20,117 bases of DNA. Origin: a virus. The position numbers were made by a program, and so were the translations under genes. The notes below the pieces were generated by a model. It did no database searches and was not told where the DNA came from. It saw only the letters and a list, made by a program, of their open reading frames with translations. The stretch covers positions 1 to 20,117 of the IMG/VR virus record IMGVR_UViG_3300045911_000239, one strand, 5' to 3'. Below are positions 6,176-13,362 of this stretch, piece after piece (the stretch's first letter is position 1; the number at the start of each line of letters is the position of its first letter).

Positions 6176-6499
6176 ATGCACATCTATGAAGTTTTATATG
6201 ATTGTGAACCTTGTAATATAGGACAAATCGATGAAGCAGCACCTAGAGTAACTAGGCAGATGCGTAGATACGGAAATACTTTAAAGATGCAATTTAGATG
6301 TAACTTTGGAGATAAAAAAGGTAGATTAGTTTCTAATCCTTCAAAATGTGGGATAAAGAAAAATCCATTAAAAGTTAGGGCTGGGGTAAAATCATCCAGA
6401 ATAAAAAAACTAATAAGAATTAGGAAATCTAAATTTACAAAATCAAAAGCCGCATCTAAGCGTTTGGTTAGAATAAACAATTGGTTAGGTAGAAAATGA
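6176..6499 (+). CDS. Small very basic protein, possible head-associated DNA-binding protein
   Basis: This 107-residue protein begins with a short neutral to acidic stretch ending QIDEAAPRV, where I-D-E|A (18-21) fits the T4-type prohead protease motif. The rest is extremely basic (RQMRRYGNTLKMQFRC, KKGRLVSNPSKCGIKKNP, KKLIRIRKSKFTKSKAASKR). The RC..GDKKGRLVSNPSKCG segment resembles a small family I recall from marine T4-like phages, whose members share a C-x-KKGR-V-x-C pattern. Four cysteines (10, 13 and the two flanking GDKKGR) might bind a metal. It follows the coiled-coil gene by 2 nt and overlaps the next by ATGA. A packaged DNA-binding role is inference from charge and motif. Confidence 0.65.
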   Translation: MHIYEVLYDCEPCNIGQIDEAAPRVTRQMRRYGNTLKMQFRCNFGDKKGRLVSNPSKCGIKKNPLKVRAGVKSSRIKKLIRIRKSKFTKSKAASKRLVRINNWLGRK

Positions 6500-6921
6500 A
6501 ATTTAACTCTTTATCTGAACTCTTAGAGTTTGTAAATAATTCAGAATTTGATACATCAGAATATGATTTTTATATCAATAAAAAAGAAAATAATCAATGT
6601 GCAGAGAATGTTCGTAAAATCTCAAATTTTAAAAGGGTCGAATTAGATTTTCCTTCTGGTAAAAAAGAATATAATGCAACTTTAGGTGATAAAAACGTTT
6701 TATATGTTGAAAGTTTTGAATCTATCCCAAATCTATGTGGGAGCGGTAGTTTTATTTTTGATGGTAGAAAAATAAATTGTAATATTTGTGAGTTTGAAAA
6801 TAATACTAAAGTCAGCTTAGACGTTACGGTAGACGGTGTATCACAAAATAAAGAGTTTTATCTTGCCTATATACATGAAAGGATAGATGAAAACTTAATT
6901 ACTTTGAAAAATGAAAATTAA
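6496..6921 (+). CDS. Hypothetical protein
   Basis: This 141-residue protein has no family I recognise. It starts MKFNSLSELLEFVNNSEFDT, a likely short helix, followed by what looks like a mainly beta domain (KRVELDFPSGKKEYNATLG, NVLYVESFESIPNLCG). It is acidic and has four cysteines, one in CAEN and three close together (NLCGSG, INCNICEF, about residues 75-97). The ATG overlaps the previous stop (ATGA) with a TAGGT 6 nt before it, and its end overlaps the next gene by 11 nt, so it belongs to the same operon. No signal peptide or membrane segment. Confidence 0.7.
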   Translation: MKFNSLSELLEFVNNSEFDTSEYDFYINKKENNQCAENVRKISNFKRVELDFPSGKKEYNATLGDKNVLYVESFESIPNLCGSGSFIFDGRKINCNICEFENNTKVSLDVTVDGVSQNKEFYLAYIHERIDENLITLKNEN

Positions 6922-7525
6922 AAGCCCGTTTTTTGTTATTGAAAATTTTATAGAACCTTTAACATGCGAAGATATAATTTCTAGATTGGATCACACTGTA
7001 CCAAACTATAATTCATCTGGAAAGCCAGAAAAAACTATAAAGTTTAACAGGCTTACAGAAATAAGGTTATTACCTTCTTTAGAAATGATAATTCCAGATT
7101 TGGAAACATATTATGGCTATCAACATAAAGGTCTTACCGGCTTCACTTTTGAATGGTATCCGCAGGGATTTCAAGGTGATAGACCTCGTTGTGAAAATAG
7201 TGAATATATTGATAAGAGATGGACTAGAGTAAACAACAACGATTTTTGTGGTTTGATCATATTAAATGAATATAATGATAAACCTCCATTTGACCCATAT
7301 TTTGAAGTTAATGGAGGAAAAATCAATTTTCCAAATCATAAGTTTTCTTTTAATCCAAAACGTGGTACGCTAATTGTTTTCCCCGGAAATGAAAACTTTT
7401 TAAATTTTGTAGGGCAAGTCAAAAACGGAGATTTGAATTTGATTAGATATCATATTACGGCTGAGAAACCGTATAGGTACGATATCAAAAACTTCCCCGG
7501 AGACTATAAAAGCTGGTTTAGCTAA
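6911..7525 (+). CDS. 2OG-Fe(II) oxygenase-like protein, metal ligands apparently lost
   Basis: This 204-residue protein aligns by eye with the prolyl-hydroxylase-like 2OG oxygenases of T4-like phages. Landmarks are the FFVIENFIEPLTCEDI opening, NSEYIDKRWTRV, FCGLIILNEYNDKPPFDPYF, EVNGGKINFPNHKFSFNP, KRGTLIVFPG and the IRYHITAEKP end with a putative 2OG-binding R179. In the family as I recall it, the iron is held by a His-x-Asp before NSEY and a His in PSGPHFIN. Here these positions read R93-C-E95 and N162 (NENFLNF), and no HxD or HxE occurs anywhere in the protein. Enzyme activity is thus doubtful; it may be a structural or ligand-binding derivative. The neighbour downstream is the lysin, whose translation may depend on this gene being translated. 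Confidence 0.7.
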   Translation: MKIKSPFFVIENFIEPLTCEDIISRLDHTVPNYNSSGKPEKTIKFNRLTEIRLLPSLEMIIPDLETYYGYQHKGLTGFTFEWYPQGFQGDRPRCENSEYIDKRWTRVNNNDFCGLIILNEYNDKPPFDPYFEVNGGKINFPNHKFSFNPKRGTLIVFPGNENFLNFVGQVKNGDLNLIRYHITAEKPYRYDIKNFPGDYKSWFS

Positions 7526-7530
7526 ACTTT

Positions 7531-7561
7531 AATAGTCCTCGGGATTAAAGCGAGGACTATT
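7531..7561 (+). promoter_or_regulatory. RBS-sequestering hairpin before the lysin gene
   Basis: AATAGTCCTCG (7531-7541) and CGAGGACTATT (7551-7561) are perfectly complementary with a 9-nt loop. The right arm contains the only Shine-Dalgarno (GAGGA, 7552-7556, 5 nt before the ATG) and ends at the base just before ATG 7562. No T-run follows, so it is not a terminator. The upstream gene stops at 7525, 5 nt before the left arm, so a terminating ribosome would open the stem. Confidence 0.8.
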
Positions 7562-8137
7562 ATGAAATATTTAATAACAATTTTTTTATTGTTTTGTAAT
7601 TTGGCATTTGCTGACCAGATTACAAAAGAAGAAACCATAAAAAATTTAATAAAAGAACAAAGAGATAGAAATTTAAATTTCAATCTAAAAGAATATGAGT
7701 TTGAATTAACAGAACTAGAATGTTTAGCCTTAACTGTATACCATGAGGCTAGGGGTGAGGGCGAGACAGGGATTAAGGCAGTTGCTTTTGTTATTCATAA
7801 TAGAGTAACGCTTTCTAGAAGAATGAAAAGCCAAGGCGCTCAAAAACCCTATTGGGGTGTCACATACTGTGATACTGTGTATCAAGATAATCAATTTTCA
7901 TTTATAAATGATAATAAAAATGATAGTGTTCTGTACTTTCATGATTATGAGAAAATACTTAGAATCTGTTATGATTTAATGTATAATGGCGGTTTTTTAT
8001 TAGAAAAATCTCCCGTTGGAAAATCTTATTTTTTTCATTCTCTTGAAAAACCAAAAGATTGGATGTATCATAGTCATTATGATTATGTTGCCACATTAGG
8101 CAACCACCATTTCTTTACCTTTAAAGGAGAAAACTGA
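7562..8137 (+). CDS. Secreted SleB-type cell wall hydrolase (endolysin)
   Basis: This 191-residue protein has an N-terminal Sec signal (MKYLITIFLLFCNLAFA, cleavage likely after AFA) and a Hydrolase_2/SleB domain (about 50-190). Landmarks are LALTVYHEARGEGETG with the probable catalytic E62, AVAFVIHNRV, and YCDTVYQDNQFSF, the CxxVxQxxQFS-type block. SleB-family enzymes cleave peptidoglycan glycan strands. It is the likely lysis enzyme, and the signal peptide would let it cross the membrane by the host Sec system rather than wait for a holin hole. Translation is gated by the hairpin upstream. The stop overlaps the next start (TGATG). Confidence 0.87.
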   Translation: MKYLITIFLLFCNLAFADQITKEETIKNLIKEQRDRNLNFNLKEYEFELTELECLALTVYHEARGEGETGIKAVAFVIHNRVTLSRRMKSQGAQKPYWGVTYCDTVYQDNQFSFINDNKNDSVLYFHDYEKILRICYDLMYNGGFLLEKSPVGKSYFFHSLEKPKDWMYHSHYDYVATLGNHHFFTFKGEN

Positions 8138-8418
8138 TGGCTAAAGATAATAATTTTACACTTCCTTCTTCAGAAGCAGATAGAAAAAAGATTAAAGATG
8201 CAATACATGAGATAGTTGCTGCAATGTCGTTTATCGACGACAAAAAATCTTTCATCAATGATGTAGTTTCTTCTTTAAAGGAAGATTATAACATGCCTAA
8301 AAATCTGACCAAGAAGATGGCTAATATTGTTTATAAACAGTCTTATGAAGAGGTCACAGCAGAAATTTCTACACTAGAATTGACATATGAAAATCTCTTC
8401 AAAACGGATAATCAGTGA
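8137..8418 (+). CDS. DsbA-like dsDNA-binding protein (T4-type)
   Basis: This small helical protein of 93 residues opens MAKDNNFTLPSSEADRKKIK, continues with an EIVAAMSFIDDKKSFINDVV helix and then with MPKNLTKKMANIVYKQSYEE. Size, pattern and the LPSSEADRKK opening recall the T4 DsbA family, a small double-stranded-DNA-binding protein associated in T4 with late transcription (here not the bacterial disulfide oxidoreductase of the same name). A strong AAAGGAGA lies 6 nt before the ATG, and the stop overlaps the polymerase start (TGATG). The identification rests on recall without an alignment and is moderate. Confidence 0.6.
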   Translation: MAKDNNFTLPSSEADRKKIKDAIHEIVAAMSFIDDKKSFINDVVSSLKEDYNMPKNLTKKMANIVYKQSYEEVTAEISTLELTYENLFKTDNQ

Positions 8419-11012
8419 TGTATATATCTGCCGATTTATCAAGGGATCGATCTAAGGTCATAGTTTGGGAACGGCATGAGAGCAATAAACAGCGCGTTGT
8501 AAAGTATTACGACGCGCCGTATTATTTTTATGTAACTGATGAAAATGGGAAATATGAAGATATTTTTGGTCAAAGATTGACAAAATTAGAATACCCGTCA
8601 TCAAAAGCCTTTTGGGACGCTACTCAAAATAATAAAAATATGGGTGTTTTAATGTGGGAATCTGACATACCTCCAGAGTACAAAATACTCTCTGAGAAGT
8701 ATGTTAAACAACCAAAAGCCAAACTAAACATAACCTTTTTTGATATTGAAACAGATTATGACAAGGAAATTGGTTATTCCGATCCATCAAATCCCTATGC
8801 TCCTATAAATGCAATATCTTTATATAAAAAGTATGAGGATAGGATGCTTGTATATGTCGTACCGCCAGATAAATCGATCAAATCTGTACCAGAAGATATT
8901 TCTCTGCTTGGTGAAGTTCATTTGTGTAAGGATGAAAAACATCTACTATTAAAGTTTCTAGATGAGATTGAAAATACTGATCTCATTAGCGGTTGGAATA
9001 GTGAATCATTCGACATACCATATATCTACGAAAGAATAAAAAAGAACTTTGGTGATAACTTTGCTAATAAACTTTGCTTTCCAGAAGCTAGGGCACCGTA
9101 CTATAAAGAAGTAATGGATAAAAACGGTGCAAAAAAACAAGCCTTAGTCTTAAGTGGAAGAATTCATTTAGACTTGATGCTTATTATGCAGAAATTTGAA
9201 CCTAAAGAGAGAGATTCTTTTGCTCTCGAAAATGTGGCTCAAGAAATATTGAAAGATATGAAAAAGCTGGAATACAGCGGTTCATTACATGATTTATACC
9301 GTAAAGATTTTTGGTTCTTTGTTAGATATAACTTGAGAGATAGTGAAATCCTTAAAGAGTTAGAAAGTAAAAAAGGTTATATTTCTCTAGCCATAACTAT
9401 GGCTCAAATGGATTCGTGCCCAATAACTGATGTAATGGGTACAATTAAATTAACAGAAATGGCCGTTGTTAATTACTGTCACCATACCTTGAATAAAATC
9501 GTACCAGATTCACCAAAAAATGCAGGATTTTCCGATGGAAAATTCGGTGGAGCTTTCGTGATTTCCCCGCAAATCGGAGAGTTTTCATGGATTGCCACTA
9601 TAGACGTTAATTCACTATATCCTTCAACAATGAGGACTTTAAATATCAGCCCAGAAGTAATAGTAGGTCAATTTTCTAATAAAAATGAAGATTTCGAGCA
9701 TATAAAAAACGGAAGTCCATTTGAAATTACATTAGAATTTGACAGAATAGGAAAACGTATAACAAAACCTGCAAATGAATGGAAAGATATCTTCATCAAT
9801 AATGGATGGGCAGTTAGTGGTTTCGGTACGGTTTTTAACCAGAATAAGATGGGTATAATTCCAGCACTGTTGACCCAATGGTTTGCAGAAAGAAAGAAGT
9901 TTAAGAAAATATCTGGTGAAGCTGAAAAGAAATATCTAGAACTGAAAGATATTGATGCAGAGGCAGCCAAGACATATTATGATGAATATAGATTAAATGA
10001 TCTTTTACAACAAACGTTAAAACTTAAACTCAACAGCACATATGGTGCATGTGGAAATAAATTTTTCAGATTCTATGATGTTAGATTGGCTGAATCAACT
10101 ACTAAAACTGGTATCCAAGTATTAATGCACATGGCTAAGATGGTAGGAAATATCTTACTAGAAAAACCGGAATTTCCTAATGATGCTGTTATATATGGAG
10201 ATACAGATAGTATTTTGTTCAAAACTTATGCTGAAAACAAAAAAGAAGCGATAGCTGTAGCTACTTACATAACAAATGAGATCAACAATTCTTTTCAGAA
10301 ATTTGCAAAAGATTCTTTTTGTGTAAAGGATGAATATTCTAAATTATTCGCAGTTTCACAAGAAGTCATATCAGATAAGGGTTTTTTCATTAACGGTAAG
10401 AAAAATTATATGCTTCATTTAGTTATGAAAGACGGCAATCCTGTAGATGATATAAAAGTTACAGGTTTGGCTATTAAGAAAACAACAATACCAAAACCAA
10501 TTAGAGAAAAACTAATAAAAAGTTTGGAAAGATACTTGAAGAATGAAGCATGGGATAATATTGGAATTGATCTTTTAGAATACAAAGAAAATCTTCTTAA
10601 GAATGGTTCATGTGAGATTTTGGGCCTACCTAAAAAGATCAAAGGTTTAGAGGAATATGTTGAGAGATACAACATTGATAATACTATTACGCTTCCCGGC
10701 CATGTTAGAGCTTCAATGTTTTGGAATAAATGTTTAGAAACTTATGAAGATAAGATATCATTTAAAATTAAGTCTGGAATGAGAATAAAAATATACTACT
10801 TTAAAAAGCCAATTGGTAAAGATAAAAGTATTGCTATACCTGTAGATTTAGAAGTTATTCCAGACTGGTTTTTACAAAACTTTTGGCCTATAATAGACAA
10901 AGATAAGCAAATAGAACGATTGATCGATAAACCAATGACTTCTATATTGAAGGCGTTAAGAAAAACAATTCCAACAAGAACAGATTTATTAATTGAGGAT
11001 GCTTTTGAATGA
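8418..11012 (+). CDS. 43: Family B DNA polymerase gp43
   Basis: This 864-residue replicative polymerase is close to T4 gp43 (898). The 3'-5' exonuclease has Exo I FFDIETD (D109, E111), Exo II SGWNSESFDIPYIYERI and Exo III YNLRDSEILKEL. The polymerase has motif A DVNSLYPS (D396), motif B LKLKLNSTYGACGN and motif C YGDTDS (D595, D597), followed by a GKKNYMLH motif. All catalytic residues are present. It should copy phage DNA with the clamp. I chose ATG 8418, which overlaps the previous stop (TGATG), rather than the GTG three bases earlier. The end overlaps the clamp-like gene (ATGA at 11009-11012). The C-terminal tail, the clamp-binding end in T4, is LLIEDAFE. Confidence 0.97.
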   Translation: MYISADLSRDRSKVIVWERHESNKQRVVKYYDAPYYFYVTDENGKYEDIFGQRLTKLEYPSSKAFWDATQNNKNMGVLMWESDIPPEYKILSEKYVKQPKAKLNITFFDIETDYDKEIGYSDPSNPYAPINAISLYKKYEDRMLVYVVPPDKSIKSVPEDISLLGEVHLCKDEKHLLLKFLDEIENTDLISGWNSESFDIPYIYERIKKNFGDNFANKLCFPEARAPYYKEVMDKNGAKKQALVLSGRIHLDLMLIMQKFEPKERDSFALENVAQEILKDMKKLEYSGSLHDLYRKDFWFFVRYNLRDSEILKELESKKGYISLAITMAQMDSCPITDVMGTIKLTEMAVVNYCHHTLNKIVPDSPKNAGFSDGKFGGAFVISPQIGEFSWIATIDVNSLYPSTMRTLNISPEVIVGQFSNKNEDFEHIKNGSPFEITLEFDRIGKRITKPANEWKDIFINNGWAVSGFGTVFNQNKMGIIPALLTQWFAERKKFKKISGEAEKKYLELKDIDAEAAKTYYDEYRLNDLLQQTLKLKLNSTYGACGNKFFRFYDVRLAESTTKTGIQVLMHMAKMVGNILLEKPEFPNDAVIYGDTDSILFKTYAENKKEAIAVATYITNEINNSFQKFAKDSFCVKDEYSKLFAVSQEVISDKGFFINGKKNYMLHLVMKDGNPVDDIKVTGLAIKKTTIPKPIREKLIKSLERYLKNEAWDNIGIDLLEYKENLLKNGSCEILGLPKKIKGLEEYVERYNIDNTITLPGHVRASMFWNKCLETYEDKISFKIKSGMRIKIYYFKKPIGKDKSIAIPVDLEVIPDWFLQNFWPIIDKDKQIERLIDKPMTSILKALRKTIPTRTDLLIEDAFE

Positions 11013-11710
11013 ATACCTTGTTACCAGAATATTTAAATATCATTAAAGAAACAGCAGAGATTTGTAATAGGCTAGGATTTGAAGAATTTGTAATTGATAA
11101 AGAATCTAGAAGAGCAGTAAATAAATCTGCCATCATGTGTACTCCTAATATTTCAGATTTCAACTTAAATCTAGGTATTACTAGAATACAACTATTTTTA
11201 AATAGAATGAAAACTATAGAGTCTATAAATCCTAAAACATTTGAAATTATGTACGAAAATTCGGACAGAGGGTATGTAAAAAAAATTATTTTTAAAAATA
11301 AAAAAACTTCAATTGACTTTTCATGTGCTGACCCGAATAACATTAAAACTTATAGAACTGCAAAAGACCCGATGTATTTTGAGATAACTGTAACTGAAGA
11401 ATTACATGCATTATTGTCTTCAATTAGAGCCATAATGGCTGGTGAGAAAAATTTTCATTTGACATTAGAAAAAGGCAAAGCGAAGGTTTTCAGCATAGAT
11501 AGTACAGGAGATTCAGCATCGACAGATATATCAGATTTTATAGAAAAGTTGCCGAATTGTGATAAAGATTCTTTTGCATTTTCATATTCATTAGATATTA
11601 TTTTACCATTACTAACACAAAATATAGGTAAAAAAATACAAATCTCTAAAAGAGGTTTCTGGAAAATGGATGGAGGCGGTAACACTTTTTATATTGTACC
11701 GGGAGTTTAA
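11009..11710 (+). CDS. Putative sliding clamp, gp45-like (divergent)
   Basis: This 233-residue protein has the length of T4 gp45 (228). It has an N-terminal helix, repeated strand patterns (ISDFNLNLGITRIQLFLNRM, IDFSCADPNNIKTYR) and a second half of like design (FEITVTEELHALLSSIRAIM, FSYSLDIILPLLTQNIGKKI, then NTFYIVPGV). This two-half layout fits a gp45/PCNA-type clamp, and the gene overlaps the polymerase by ATGA, so its translation is coupled to it. Direct sequence likeness to T4 gp45 is weak and no signature motif proves it. The ribosome site is GAGGAT about 9 nt before the ATG. The clamp loader (gp44/62) is not in the window. Confidence 0.6.
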   Translation: MNTLLPEYLNIIKETAEICNRLGFEEFVIDKESRRAVNKSAIMCTPNISDFNLNLGITRIQLFLNRMKTIESINPKTFEIMYENSDRGYVKKIIFKNKKTSIDFSCADPNNIKTYRTAKDPMYFEITVTEELHALLSSIRAIMAGEKNFHLTLEKGKAKVFSIDSTGDSASTDISDFIEKLPNCDKDSFAFSYSLDIILPLLTQNIGKKIQISKRGFWKMDGGGNTFYIVPGV

Positions 11711-11711
11711 T

Positions 11712-12044
11712 ATGATTAAAAAATATTTAAAAAAATTAATTGCAAGAGAGGTAAAAGCACAAGTTGAAGAAACATTACCTTCTGCTATAAAAGCATACGT
11801 TGATAAAAATATTCAAGAGATTATACCTGTTGTTAAAAAAATTGAGATTGAAAATGTAAAGTTATCAGATACTCCTTGGATTAATATCACAAGTGAAAAG
11901 TACGATCCAGAAGAGGGCATATTTCAATTAGAAATGGACTGGAATGATAAATTTATAGAAGAGTTAAAAAAGGCTGGTTTTACTGCTGCAAAAGATGAAG
12001 ATATTGTTAGAATGTGGCTAGCAAGCTTAACCAGAGTTTATTGA
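11712..12044 (+). CDS. Hypothetical protein of the replication block
   Basis: This is a 110-residue protein. I start it at ATG 11712 (MIKKYLKKLIAREVKAQVEE), 6 nt after GGGAG (11701-11705), rather than at an in-frame ATG at 11670 inside the clamp gene. The N-terminal half is a helical, possibly coiled segment (KAQVEETLPSAIKAYVDKNI). The C-terminal half has the pattern EEGIFQLEMDWNDKFIEEL KKAGF then WLASL, which I recall from small uncharacterised T4-like phage proteins. No function is known to me. Its position between the clamp-like gene and RNase H suggests a replication or late-transcription accessory role, by context only. Confidence 0.7.
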   Translation: MIKKYLKKLIAREVKAQVEETLPSAIKAYVDKNIQEIIPVVKKIEIENVKLSDTPWINITSEKYDPEEGIFQLEMDWNDKFIEELKKAGFTAAKDEDIVRMWLASLTRVY

Positions 12045-12045
12045 T

Positions 12046-12993
12046 ATGAAAAAGTTTTTGATTATTGATGCTAGTAACATCATTCATAGAGTATTCAGAG
12101 CGCACATTAAGGATAAGGAAGATATTTTATTAGGGATGTGCATCCATTCTTTTATGCACGTATTAAGTAAATATTACTACTCTCATCATCCAGACGATAT
12201 TGTAGTAGCTTTTGACTCAGAAAAAAGTTCATGGAGAAAAAAATATACTCTTTCCAAAGAAGCTAAAACTTATAAACAATATAAAGGTAATAGAAGGAAA
12301 AACTTAACTGAGTCAGAACTTAAAAAATACGAGGCTTTAGATAAATTAATTTTAGATATAAAAAATATTTTGAAAACACAGACTTCTCTGCTAGTTATAG
12401 AAGGTGAAGAACTGGAAGCTGACGATATGATTGCAGGATTTGTCCAATTACAAGAAGATCATAAATGTATTATTGTGTCGGCAGATAATGATTTTATTCA
12501 ATTAATGCGTAATCCAAATGTAACTCTTATAAATCCTATAGATGACAAACCTATGAGTTTGAAGGAATGGGATTTTAACGCAGATTATTTTATGTTTGAA
12601 AAGTGCATAAGAGGTGACGCCGGAGACAATGTTATGTCTTCTTACCCGAGACTTAGAAGTAATAAAATAAAAGAAGCTTTCTATGATGAATTTAAAAAAC
12701 AAAACATCATGAATCATGAATTTTTGGTGGAATATCTAGACGATGATGGAAAATTAATCTCAAAAAAATATAAAACTTCTATAATATTTGAAGAAAATCA
12801 ATTACTTATGAATTTACAAATGCAGCCAAAATATATTAAGAAAAAAATATATGAGTCGATCTATACATGTATGGAGAAACGAGGCACCTTTTCTATATTC
12901 AAATTCTTGAAGTTCTGCGGAAAATATGATTTGAAAAGCGTTGGAAAAAACATCAATAAGTTTATTCCAGTTCTAGCCATCAAGACTCATTAG
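12046..12993 (+). CDS. rnh: RNase H / 5'-3' exonuclease (T4 Rnh, FEN-like)
   Basis: This 315-residue protein is the length of T4 RNase H (305). Metal-binding acidic residues of the 5' nuclease family stand in order: IIDASN (D8), VVAFDSE (D57), EGEELEADD (E124, D126, D127), SADNDF (D147, D149) and RGDAGDNV (D191, D194). WRKKYTLSKEAKTYKQYKG fits the basic arch region that threads the 5' end. In T4 it removes RNA primers and short DNA flaps from lagging-strand fragments together with clamp and gp32. It starts 1 nt after the previous stop, and its last 14 nt overlap the tail of the opposite-strand gene. Confidence 0.92.
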   Translation: MKKFLIIDASNIIHRVFRAHIKDKEDILLGMCIHSFMHVLSKYYYSHHPDDIVVAFDSEKSSWRKKYTLSKEAKTYKQYKGNRRKNLTESELKKYEALDKLILDIKNILKTQTSLLVIEGEELEADDMIAGFVQLQEDHKCIIVSADNDFIQLMRNPNVTLINPIDDKPMSLKEWDFNADYFMFEKCIRGDAGDNVMSSYPRLRSNKIKEAFYDEFKKQNIMNHEFLVEYLDDDGKLISKKYKTSIIFEENQLLMNLQMQPKYIKKKIYESIYTCMEKRGTFSIFKFLKFCGKYDLKSVGKNINKFIPVLAIKTH

Positions 12994-13345
12994 TTGGTGG
13001 TTTCCAGTCATTCCATTTTCTACCAGTAGAGGTGTACAAACCGAATATACCAGCAGATAGGCCAATTATAGTAGTAACAAAGGCCGATTGTGCTGCAGTT
13101 GGTCCACCAACTACATCTGTGGTAGTACATGCAATTGAAGCGGCCTTACCGAGTTCTACTCCTTGCTTCAACAATACTTCGATTGTATTTGCATCACAAG
13201 ACTGTTTGATGTACGTAGGTATATTTTTGTACCATAAATACAATTCGACTACTAGCCAAGAATATCCAATAAGGATTAATCTAGGAACTACACGCCATGC
13301 ATCAAATGCTTCTGCTAATAGTAAAGATGTTCTTCTTAAGTTCAT
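12980..13345 (-). CDS. Small two-helix membrane protein (possible holin-like)
   Basis: This 121-residue protein opens MNLRRTSLLLAEAFDAWRVV. Two hydrophobic segments are visible, about 20-41 (VPRLILIGYSWLVVELYLWY) and about 87-107 (AFVTTIIGLSAGIFGLY). They are separated by a loop with two cysteines (QSCDAN, SIACTT), and the end is basic to polar (TGRKWNDWKPPTNES). Similar small membrane proteins occur in marine T4-like phages, as I recall, without a proven function. Size, topology and a late promoter would suit a holin or other lysis protein; this is inference. The TATAAATA octamer ends 6 nt before its ATG, and no Shine-Dalgarno is seen. It is the only minus gene between plus-strand neighbours. 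Confidence 0.72.
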   Translation of the reverse strand: MNLRRTSLLLAEAFDAWRVVPRLILIGYSWLVVELYLWYKNIPTYIKQSCDANTIEVLLKQGVELGKAASIACTTTDVVGGPTAAQSAFVTTIIGLSAGIFGLYTSTGRKWNDWKPPTNES

Positions 13346-13351
13346 AACTAT

Positions 13352-13359
13352 TATTTATA
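13352..13359 (-). promoter_or_regulatory. Late promoter TATAAATA, 6 nt before an ATG (minus)
   Basis: A perfect T4 late octamer on the minus strand, with spacer ATAGTT, leads to ATG 13345. The expected +1 is the base before the start codon, which predicts a leaderless message for the membrane protein. The site lies in the 17-bp gap to the divergent PHINT-repeat gene. Confidence 0.7.
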
Positions 13360-13362
13360 ATA

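Noticed and set aside
7531-7561. Transcription terminator
   Set aside because: The stem is strong but no T-run follows; the right arm instead contains the Shine-Dalgarno and ends at the start codon.
13233-13240. CATAAATA as a late promoter for the PHINT-repeat gene
   Set aside because: It is inside the antisense membrane protein gene, more than 100 nt from the start, with no supporting ribosome site; probably chance.
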